From: Pseudomonadota bacterium
GTDB lineage: Bacteria > Pseudomonadota > Alphaproteobacteria > Micropepsales > Micropepsaceae
DNA: 13,891 nucleotides
NCBI GenBank assembly: GCA_023427355.1
Contig: JAEZBK010000103.1
Coordinates: 1-13,891 of the forward strand
Reading direction: 5' to 3'
Shown piece after piece: positions 7,633 through 13,891 of this stretch. The translations under genes were made by a program, and so were the position numbers. The first letter of the stretch is position 1. Each line of letters opens with the position of its first letter. Below the pieces are notes generated by a model. It was not told the origin of the DNA and did not search any database. It worked only from the letters and a program-made list of their open reading frames with translations.

Positions 7633-9552
7633 TTGCAGCAGGAGCGCGCCATCGCCTCCCAATCCGAGGAGGAGCGCTATCGGCTGCTGGTCGAGGCGGT
7701 CACCGACTACGCCATCTATATGCTGGATGAGAAGGGCGTCGTCGCAAGCTGGAATCCGGGCGCGCGCCGTTTCAAGGGCTATACGCCAGACGAAATCATC
7801 GGCCAGCATTTCTCACGCTTTTATACGCCGGAAGACCGCGCCACGAACCTGCCCGAGCGGGCCCTGCGAATGGCGCGTGAGGAAGGCAAGTTCGAGGCCG
7901 AAGGCTGGCGCGTGCGCAAGGACGGCACCCGCTTCTGGGCCCATGTGATCATTGACCCGGTGATCGCGCCGTCCGGCCAGGTGATTGGCTTCGCCAAGAT
8001 CACCCGCGACTTGACGGAACGGCGGCAGGCCGAGGCGGCGCTGCGCCAAAGCCAGGAGCAGTTTCGCCTTCTGGTGCAGGGTGTCACCGACTATGCGATC
8101 TATATGCTGGATGCCAACGGCCATGTGTCGAGCTGGAATGCGGGGGCCCAGCGCATCAAGGGCTATACGCCCGAGGAAATCATCGGCCGGCATTTCTCGC
8201 AGTTCTACACCGACGAAGACCGCGCGGCGGGCGAGCCGCAGCGTGCGCTGGACACGGCGATGCGCGACGGCCGTTTCGAGAAGGAAGGCGTGCGCCGCCG
8301 CAAGGACGGCACCACCTTCACCGCCCATGTTGTGATCGATGTCATACGCGATGGCGAAGGCCGCCATATCGGCTTCGCCAAGATCACGCGTGATATTTCG
8401 GAGCGCAAGGCGCAGCAGCAGGCGCTTGAAACCGCGCGCGAGGCCTTGTTCCAGTCGCAGAAGATGGATGCGGTGGGCCAGCTCACCGGCGGCGTGGCCC
8501 ATGATTTCAACAATCTTCTGATGGCGATCCTGGGGAGCCTGGAACTGGCGCGCAAGCGGCTGCCCAACGACCCGCAACTGAACCGGCTGATCGATAACGC
8601 CATGCAGGGCGCACGGCGCGGCACGACGCTGACGCAGCGCATGTTGTCCTTCGCGCGGCGGCAGGCACTGGACCCCAAGCCGGTGGATCTGCCTGATCTG
8701 GTGCGGGCGATGCTGGAATTGCTGGAACGCTCCATCGGCCCATCCATCACCATCCAGACGCGTTTCCCCATGCGCCTGGCGCCCGTGCAGGCGGACCAGA
8801 ACCAGCTTGAAATGGCGTTGGTGAACCTGGTGGTGAATGCGCGCGATGCCATGCCACACGGCGGCGGCATCATCATCACCGCCGAGGAGCAGAAAGTCGA
8901 AGACGGGGCCGTGCCGGGCTTGCGTGCCAACCGGTATGTGCGCCTGTCGGTGCAGGACCAGGGCGAAGGCATGGATGCGGCAACCCTGGCCCATGCCATC
9001 GAGCCATTCTTCACCACCAAGGGCGTGGGCAAGGGCACCGGCCTTGGCCTGCCCATGGTGCATGGGATGGCCGGCCAGATCGGCGGCGGCTTCGAGCTGA
9101 AGAGCCGCAAGGGTGAAGGCACCGAGGCCGTGCTGTGGCTGCCCCTGGCCAGCGGAACGGCGCTGGGCGAAGGCGGCGGCGACGCCGTGCCGGGCGGCGC
9201 GCAACGGCCGCTGACCGTCCTGGCCGTGGATGACGATACGCTGGTGCTGTTCAACACCATCGCGATGCTGGAAGACCTGGGGCACACGGTGATCGAGGCG
9301 CGCTCGGCGCGCGAGGCGCTGGACGTCTTGCGCAAGACGCAGGTGGACCTGGTTGTTACCGACCATGCCATGCCCCAGATGACGGGCGCGCAACTGGCCA
9401 ACACGATCAAGGCGCAATGGCCCGGTGTGCCGGTGATCCTGGCCACGGGCTATGCCGAACTGCCCGGCGGGGCGGGCGAAGGGCTGCCGCGCCTGTCCAA
9501 GCCCTTTGACGAGGCGGCGCTGGCCGCGATCATCGCCCGCACCATGGCCTGA
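7633..9552 (+). CDS. Hybrid sensor histidine kinase PAS-PAS-HisKA-HATPase-REC
   Basis: From TTG 7633 the product has 639 residues. I prefer this start because GGGGA lies six bases upstream and the candidate promoter ends just before it; ATG 7600 and GTG 7567 are in-frame alternatives without ribosome sites. Two PAS domains (about 15-130 and 143-258) are tandem copies. HisKA follows, with the phosphorylatable H290 in GGVAHDFNNLL, then a HATPase with VNLVVNARDAM, DQGEGM and GKGTGLGL. A short linker leads to a C-terminal receiver (about 527-639) with acidic VDDD, phospho-acceptor D577 in VVTDHAMP and K623 in LSKPF. No membrane helices or signal are seen, so it is a soluble cytosolic sensor. The ligand is unknown. 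The FAD oxidoreductase begins 25 bases after the stop. Confidence 0.9.
   Translation: MQQERAIASQSEEERYRLLVEAVTDYAIYMLDEKGVVASWNPGARRFKGYTPDEIIGQHFSRFYTPEDRATNLPERALRMAREEGKFEAEGWRVRKDGTRFWAHVIIDPVIAPSGQVIGFAKITRDLTERRQAEAALRQSQEQFRLLVQGVTDYAIYMLDANGHVSSWNAGAQRIKGYTPEEIIGRHFSQFYTDEDRAAGEPQRALDTAMRDGRFEKEGVRRRKDGTTFTAHVVIDVIRDGEGRHIGFAKITRDISERKAQQQALETAREALFQSQKMDAVGQLTGGVAHDFNNLLMAILGSLELARKRLPNDPQLNRLIDNAMQGARRGTTLTQRMLSFARRQALDPKPVDLPDLVRAMLELLERSIGPSITIQTRFPMRLAPVQADQNQLEMALVNLVVNARDAMPHGGGIIITAEEQKVEDGAVPGLRANRYVRLSVQDQGEGMDAATLAHAIEPFFTTKGVGKGTGLGLPMVHGMAGQIGGGFELKSRKGEGTEAVLWLPLASGTALGEGGGDAVPGGAQRPLTVLAVDDDTLVLFNTIAMLEDLGHTVIEARSAREALDVLRKTQVDLVVTDHAMPQMTGAQLANTIKAQWPGVPVILATGYAELPGGAGEGLPRLSKPFDEAALAAIIARTMA
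7675..8442 (+). repeat. In-frame tandem duplication encoding the two PAS domains
   Basis: Bases 7675-8058 and 8059-8442 align without gaps at an offset of 384 bases (128 codons). TDYAIYMLD, GYTP(D/E)EIIG, HFS(R/Q)FYT, RRKDGT or VRKDGT, and GFAKITRD all recur at exactly this spacing. Identity is high in the protein and visible in the DNA, which points to an internal duplication rather than two unrelated PAS modules. Confidence 0.85.
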
Positions 9553-9560
9553 GCCAAATC

Positions 9561-9569
9561 TGCTATCGT
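9561..9569 (+). promoter_or_regulatory. Extended -10 candidate of the FAD oxidoreductase gene
   Basis: TGCTATCGT at 9561-9569 has the TGn extension, the GCTA core and T at the last -10 position. A start about seven bases downstream, near 9576, would place the ATG at 9578 at or next to the RNA 5' end. No Shine-Dalgarno sequence is present. The gene may thus be transcribed on its own as a leaderless message besides any read-through from the kinase. Confidence 0.4.
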
Positions 9570-9577
9570 GCCCCCGC

Positions 9578-11137
9578 ATGAGCGATGTCATCGTCATCGG
9601 CGCGGGCCATAACGGACTTGCCTGTGCGTTCTACCTGGCGCAGCGCGGCCTTGGCGTGACGGTGCTGGAAGCGCGCGGAATCGTGGGCGGCGCGGCGGTG
9701 ACGGAGGAATTTCACCCCGGCTTCCGCAATTCCACCGCCAGCTACACGGTGGGGCTGCTCAATCCCAAGATTATCGCCGACATGCGGCTGGCGGACCATG
9801 GCCTGCGTGTGGTGCTGCGCAAGACCGACAATTTCCTGCCCACGGCTGGGGACGACTATCTGCTGGCGGGGCGCGGCGGCCTGACACTGCGCGAGATCGC
9901 GCGGCACAGCGCGCAGGATGCCCAGGCCTATCCGGCGTATGCCGCGGCGCTGCAGAGCGTGGTGACTGTGGTGCGGCAATGGCTGCTGCGCGCGCCGCCC
10001 AATGCCGGCGGCGGGGTGGGCGACCTGCTGGCCCTTCTGAAGCTGGGCCATGCCGTGAAGCGGCTGACGCTGGAAGAACAGCGGCATCTTTCGGATTTCT
10101 TCACCGGGTCGGCGGCCGGCATATTGCGCCGCTACTTCAGCAACGCGTTGGTGCAGGCGCTGTTCGGATTCGATGCGGTGGTGGGGAACTATGCCAGCCC
10201 GGAAGCGCCAGGCTCCGCCTATGTGCTGCTGCATCATGTGTTCGGCGAGGCCGCGGGCGTGGCCGGGGCCTGGGGCCATGCCATGGGCGGGATGGGCGCG
10301 ATCACCGAGGCGATGGCGCAGGCGTGCCGCGCGGCCGGGGTGCAGATCGTGCTGGAGGCGCCGGTATCGGAGGTGATCGTGGAGAAGGGCCGCGCCGCCG
10401 GGGTGGTGGCAGGCGGCAAGACCTATCGCGCGCGCGCGGTGGCGGCGGGGGTGAACCCCAGGCTGCTGTTCACCCGTCTGCTGCCGCATGGTGCGGTGGC
10501 GGAGCCTGTCCTGCAGCGCATGGCGCAGTGGCAGTGCGAATCCGCCACCTTCCGCATGAATGTGGCCCTGTCGGAAGTGCCGCGCTTCACGGCGTTGCCC
10601 GATGCAGGCGATCACCTGACGGCGGGGATCATCATCGCACCGTCGCTGGCCTACATGGATCGCGCCTATCTGAGCGCGCGCACGCAAGGGTTTTCGCGCG
10701 AACCGATCGTGGAGATGCTGATCCCCTCGACCCTGGATGACAGCCTGGCGCCGAAGGGCGCGCATGTGGCAAGCCTGTTCTGCCAGCACTTCCCGTATGA
10801 GATCGCCGGCGGCTGGGAGGCGCGGCGGCAGGAGGTGGCCGATGCGATCATCGCGCATGTGGACCGCTTTGCCCCCGGCTTTGCGCAAAGCGTGGTGGGG
10901 CGGATGAGCCTGTCGCCCCTGGACCTGGAGCGGCGCTTCGGCCTGACCGGTGGCGACATCTTCCATGGCAAGATGGGGTTGGACCAACTGTTTGCCAACC
11001 GGCCGATGCTGGGCCATGCCGATTATCGCATGCCGCTGCAGGGGCTGTATCTGTGCGGAGCGGGCGCGCATCCGGGCGGCGGCGTGACGGGTTTGCCGGG
11101 CCATAATGCGGCGATGGCGATGCTGCGCGACCTGTGA
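9578..11137 (+). CDS. FAD-dependent oxidoreductase, phytoene desaturase / PYROXD2 type
   Basis: ATG 9578 places the dinucleotide-binding motif right at the N-terminus: VIVIGAGHNGLACAFYL (G8, G10, G13) with E31 ending the second strand, as expected for an FAD Rossmann fold. The frame is open further upstream, but that part overlaps the kinase gene. The 519-residue length and the C-terminal block LYLCGAGAHPGGGVTGLPGH (about 486-505) fit the CrtI-like/PYROXD2 group, whose members desaturate or oxidise lipophilic substrates or remain uncharacterised. No carotenoid genes are nearby, so a role in pigment synthesis is unsupported. There is no signal peptide or clear membrane helix. Confidence 0.85.
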   Translation: MSDVIVIGAGHNGLACAFYLAQRGLGVTVLEARGIVGGAAVTEEFHPGFRNSTASYTVGLLNPKIIADMRLADHGLRVVLRKTDNFLPTAGDDYLLAGRGGLTLREIARHSAQDAQAYPAYAAALQSVVTVVRQWLLRAPPNAGGGVGDLLALLKLGHAVKRLTLEEQRHLSDFFTGSAAGILRRYFSNALVQALFGFDAVVGNYASPEAPGSAYVLLHHVFGEAAGVAGAWGHAMGGMGAITEAMAQACRAAGVQIVLEAPVSEVIVEKGRAAGVVAGGKTYRARAVAAGVNPRLLFTRLLPHGAVAEPVLQRMAQWQCESATFRMNVALSEVPRFTALPDAGDHLTAGIIIAPSLAYMDRAYLSARTQGFSREPIVEMLIPSTLDDSLAPKGAHVASLFCQHFPYEIAGGWEARRQEVADAIIAHVDRFAPGFAQSVVGRMSLSPLDLERRFGLTGGDIFHGKMGLDQLFANRPMLGHADYRMPLQGLYLCGAGAHPGGGVTGLPGHNAAMAMLRDL

Positions 11138-11491
11138 TTTCCCCATGCCTTGAAGGGGTTGGCGAATCTTCGTTTGTCCATTTCGCCGGTACCACCCCTC
11201 CCCCCCCTCTTTATCCACCACGCACCGTCCTCCTCACACCGCCTTTGCGCGCGCGCCACGACAGCCAGTGTGCCAGACGGCGATGGGGACAGGGAGGTGG
11301 ACAGGCGCGCCATCGCAGCAGCTGCCGTAAACGTCATCATCGCGGCGATGAACGGATTGGCAGGGTGTTGCGAGATTGTCCCCGAAGCGGGCAGCGGCGT
11401 AGAATCGCGACCATCATCGCGCGCGCCGCCATCACGACGCGACACGAAGCTGGCCTTGTCAGGGACCAACGTCATTTCACCGGAGCCGGTC
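11138..11491. other. Intergenic stretch without a convincing gene
   Basis: These 354 bases lie between the FAD oxidoreductase and the next gene. Frames are open on both strands, as expected from high GC, but their translations are low-complexity (Pro/Ser/Arg) with no motif or ribosome site that I trust. A polypyrimidine run with eight consecutive C sits at about 11193-11216. CCCC and GGGG flank the first 25 bases after the stop codon as a weak possible hairpin, without the T-run of an intrinsic terminator. No RNA gene is recognised. Confidence 0.5.
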
Positions 11492-12100
11492 ATGCGCGCC
11501 TTCAAATTCTTCGCCCTGGGTTTTGCCACCGCCCTGCTTCTGGTGGTGGCGGCGGCCTTCGGCTTTCGCGCCTGGGTCACCACCCGCATTCAGGCGGACC
11601 AGGCGGTGTGGCGGCGCATTCCCACCAGCTTCGTGGTGCAGAGCGACCTGGGCATTGCGGGCCTGGTCAAGCAGGGCGATTACAGCCATGTCGGCACGGA
11701 GATCAGCGAAGGCAATTTCCCGCTGGCCCGCACGGATTCCCATATCGCCAGCATGGGCCTTTTCACGCCGCAGCAGGCGATGGACACCAAATCGGTCATC
11801 GCCGCCATCGCGCAGCGCGAAGATGGGGGGCCGCGCGCCGCGACCATGGATGAGTGCCTGCAGTTCGGCGCCTATGTGGATGCGCTGAAGACACGCTTCC
11901 TGTTCGCGTCGAACCGCAAGGTGGTGTGCCTGGGCCAGACCGCCACGATCAATGGCGCGTGCGTGGTGCCGCAGCTTTGGAGCGTGGATTACGGCCGCTG
12001 GAACCTGGGCACGACCAGCTGCGACGGATCGTGGGAGGCGGGCACCGAATTCCTGGTGGCCTATACGCGGCGGCCGGCATCGTTTGGGCCGAGACGGTAG
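11492..12100 (+). CDS. Membrane-anchored protein of unknown function
   Basis: ATG 11492 is chosen because CGGAG lies six bases before it and it puts a basic N-terminus and a single hydrophobic helix (about residues 6-26, FFALGFATALLLVVAAAFGF) at the start. The frame is open 114 codons upstream, but that part is low-complexity. The remaining roughly 175 residues of the 202 look like a soluble periplasmic domain with four cysteines (C122, C146, C157, C177) that could form disulfides, and aromatic-rich pieces (QLWSVDYGRWNLG). I do not recognise a family. It appears to be a single gene; the composition change to the acquired segment begins shortly after its stop. Confidence 0.62.
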   Translation: MRAFKFFALGFATALLLVVAAAFGFRAWVTTRIQADQAVWRRIPTSFVVQSDLGIAGLVKQGDYSHVGTEISEGNFPLARTDSHIASMGLFTPQQAMDTKSVIAAIAQREDGGPRAATMDECLQFGAYVDALKTRFLFASNRKVVCLGQTATINGACVVPQLWSVDYGRWNLGTTSCDGSWEAGTEFLVAYTRRPASFGPRR

Positions 12101-12247
12101 GGTTTGAGAACATCGTGGCAATACGCCAGGCACCTGACCGTATCGCGGTGATCGGCACGAAGCCTCTTGGATGACGCTAATCTTGGGTGTGCACAGCGGA
12201 CGGGCCGGTGACTCTCAGAGCAGGATTTACAATCCATCAAAGAGAAG

Positions 12248-12262
12248 CTCTATTGCATAGAG
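12248..12262. repeat. Inverted repeat upstream of the ATPase gene
   Basis: CTCTAT-TGC-ATAGAG is a perfect 6-bp dyad with a three-base centre, 71 bases before the ATPase start, in AT-rich DNA with no gene. It is a reasonable operator or recombination-site candidate, without further support. Confidence 0.35.
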
Positions 12263-12274
12263 AATACTCAGGCC

Positions 12275-12286
12275 ATGCGTTTGCAT
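12275..12286. repeat. Second short inverted repeat upstream of the ATPase gene
   Basis: ATGC-GTTT-GCAT is a perfect 4-bp dyad 12 bases after the previous repeat; another ATGCA follows at 12291. The two dyads together suggest a regulatory region, but each could be chance in AT-rich sequence. Confidence 0.25.
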
Positions 12287-12333
12287 CTATATGCAGTTGG
12301 CGACTTTGCTTTCATACGCCGCAGAGGTGCTAG

Positions 12334-13887
12334 ATGATGCAAGAAGATCAAATAGTAAAAAATATCCAGAAGGCCATGATTGGCGTGACTACTCGCGCTG
12401 AGCGAGCCGAAGATAGTGTTCTGCAGCAAACATTTGTTGATGCAGCACCGCTTTTTGACATGCTCAGCACAAAGAACAACCAAGTCATTTTCGGGCGACG
12501 CGGGACTGGGAAAACTCACGCCCTCAAATTTCTTGCCGCGAACATCCGAGAGAAAGGCGATATACCGGTATATATCGATTTGCGGAGCGTAGGCTCAAAT
12601 GGCTCCATATATGCCGATGGACGCCTCTCGCTGCCAGAGAGGGCCACAACCCTTATTAATGACGTCTTCTCTGCGATCCACGATTCGCTTGTCGACATCG
12701 TTTTGTCAGCTCTTGATCATGTATCTAATCCCGGAAAGCTCTCAGACGCCTTTAGTGCCTTTGCAGATCAAATAACCTCACTACGTGTGGTGGGAGAAAC
12801 AGAAGAAGAAGTATCTGGTGAAGCGGCCAGAACACAGAAAACCAACACAGGCGCACAGCTAGGGAAGGAGGTTAGCTTTTCCACCGTAAGCAACGATGAA
12901 ACCTTTGATAAATCTGGAGCTCGCAGGAGAAGAAGTGGGCACGAGGCGCCCCACTTAGTATTTGGCGGGGTTCAGGACGCGCTCACTATCCTTATTGATC
13001 AGCTAGGAACCACGCGCCTTTGGTTACTTCTCGATGAATGGAGCGAAATACCTGTAGACCTCCAGCCCTATCTTGCAGACCTGTTTAGGAGGACGGTCTT
13101 CCCCAATGCAAAAGTTACAGTAAAGATCGCAGCAATCGAGCATCGGACATATTTTACAATTCACCGCGAGCGTGGGGAATACATTGGAATTGAGCTAGGC
13201 GCCGATGCAGCGGCCGACCTAAATCTAGATGACTTTATGGTTTTTGAAAACGACAAGGTAAAGGCTACAGAATTTTTCAAGAGCCTTGTGTTCCGCCACT
13301 TCGTTTCTCTCAGCGGAGATGTGGGCAATAATGCGCCCAGAACGCCCGACCAATTTATGCAAACCTTGTTTACTCAGTATACAGCGTTTGAGGAATTCGT
13401 GAGGGCCTCGGAAGGAGTTCCGCGCGACGCCATATATTTGCTTTCGGTAGTCTGTCAGTCGGCCTTTGGACGCAAGGTGTCGATGCCTGATATCCGGAAA
13501 GGAGCCCAGACTTGGTATCAACGAGATAAAAGCGTGCTCCTTAGAACCTCCCCTGAGCTTGATGACTTGCTACAGCAGGTCATCACAGAGGTTATTGGCC
13601 GCCGTCGTGCGAGAGCTTTTTTGTTTAGAGCAGACAATCGCAATAACTCAATCGATAGACTTTTTGATGGTCGCCTGCTGCATATTTTAAAGAGAAACGT
13701 GTCATCACATGATGACCCTGGTGTTCGTTACGACGTTTACAAACTGGATTATGGTTGCTACGTCGACCTAATCACTACGACACATGCCCCTCAGGGGCTA
13801 CTGCCAGACGAAGTAGATCCTTCAGGATATGTCGAGGTGCCTCCGGATGATTGGCGGTCCATACGTAGAGCCATCCTCACTCTTTAG
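12334..13887 (+). CDS. Large P-loop ATPase of unknown function, probably acquired
   Basis: The 517-residue protein starts at ATG 12334 (or 12337), preceded by GAGG at 12324-12327. Walker A is VIFGRRGTGKTHALK (G54-T61) and Walker B is LWLLLDEWSEIP, with D234 and E235 as metal and catalytic residues. Between them IDLRSVGSNGSIYADGRLSLPERAT (80-104) contacts an otherwise variable, charged insert (about 153-205). KIAAIEHRTYF (264-274) resembles the sensor strand, and the C-terminal third (about 425-490) looks like a winged-helix region. The build recalls ORC/Cdc6- or STAND-like ATPases found in accessory and defence loci, but no function is proven. Its AT-rich codons (ATA, TTA, AGA) contrast sharply with all other genes here, indicating transfer. 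Partner genes may lie beyond the window. Confidence 0.75.
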   Translation: MMQEDQIVKNIQKAMIGVTTRAERAEDSVLQQTFVDAAPLFDMLSTKNNQVIFGRRGTGKTHALKFLAANIREKGDIPVYIDLRSVGSNGSIYADGRLSLPERATTLINDVFSAIHDSLVDIVLSALDHVSNPGKLSDAFSAFADQITSLRVVGETEEEVSGEAARTQKTNTGAQLGKEVSFSTVSNDETFDKSGARRRRSGHEAPHLVFGGVQDALTILIDQLGTTRLWLLLDEWSEIPVDLQPYLADLFRRTVFPNAKVTVKIAAIEHRTYFTIHRERGEYIGIELGADAAADLNLDDFMVFENDKVKATEFFKSLVFRHFVSLSGDVGNNAPRTPDQFMQTLFTQYTAFEEFVRASEGVPRDAIYLLSVVCQSAFGRKVSMPDIRKGAQTWYQRDKSVLLRTSPELDDLLQQVITEVIGRRRARAFLFRADNRNNSIDRLFDGRLLHILKRNVSSHDDPGVRYDVYKLDYGCYVDLITTTHAPQGLLPDEVDPSGYVEVPPDDWRSIRRAILTL

Positions 13888-13891
13888 TGGG

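Noticed and set aside
7813..9597. 594-codon minus-strand frame antisense to the kinase
   Set aside because: No recognisable motif, His/Arg/Gln-rich shadow composition, and complete overlap with a clearly real kinase.
9563..11221. 552-codon minus-strand frame antisense to the FAD oxidoreductase
   Set aside because: Same shadow composition; the plus strand carries the Rossmann and C-terminal FAD motifs.
11023..11589. 188-codon minus-strand frame across the 11138-11491 gap
   Set aside because: Low-complexity translation, overlaps two plausible plus-strand genes at both ends, and no ribosome site.
12200..12270. tRNA or tRNA-derived attachment site at the island border (minus strand shows GGATTGTAAATCC, like a tRNA-Tyr anticodon arm)
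   Set aside because: The stem is only three or four pairs in register, and there is no D-arm, T-arm or acceptor stem at the right distances.

Overview
The window is GC-rich chromosomal DNA that looks alphaproteobacterial, ending in a visibly AT-richer segment that looks acquired. The assignment rests on the gene set DUF2125 / hisC / metX-metW / small methyltransferase / gloB, which I recall as a recurring alphaproteobacterial neighbourhood. It is supported by a probable EcfG-type general stress promoter and by GCTA-type -10 elements. I cannot name a genus; a Caulobacterales- or Micropepsaceae-like organism would fit.

Bases 1-5260 are the core block. The 3' part of a membrane-anchored DUF2125 gene (+) meets a histidinol-phosphate-type aminotransferase (hisC, -) with overlapping stop codons. 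Then come metX and metW (+, joined by an ATGA overlap), which handle homoserine acylation and its partner function in methionine synthesis. A SAM-methyltransferase-like gene (-) overlaps the end of metW and is divergent from gloB (+, glyoxalase II). The prephenate/arogenate dehydrogenase that I would expect between hisC and DUF2125 is absent.

Bases 5261-7400 hold smaller single genes. They are a 57-residue lipoprotein (-) that is easy to miss, a TIGR02466-like putative 2-oxoglutarate/Fe(II) oxygenase (+), a Tat-exported amidohydrolase (+), and an unknown 71-residue helical protein (-).

Bases 7400-11140 carry a hybrid sensor kinase with two tandem PAS domains, made by an ungapped 128-codon duplication, followed by HisKA, HATPase and receiver domains. 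A candidate EcfG promoter lies over the upstream part of its reading frame, which argues for a downstream start. A 519-residue FAD oxidoreductase of the phytoene desaturase/PYROXD2 type follows closely.

Bases 11141-12100 hold a 350-base gap with no convincing gene and a membrane-anchored protein of unknown function. From about 12180 the base composition shifts. A 517-residue P-loop ATPase of unknown role, with inverted repeats upstream, occupies the rest. It is probably the first gene of an accessory island that continues beyond the window. The ATPase and its border are the best candidates here for something undescribed.
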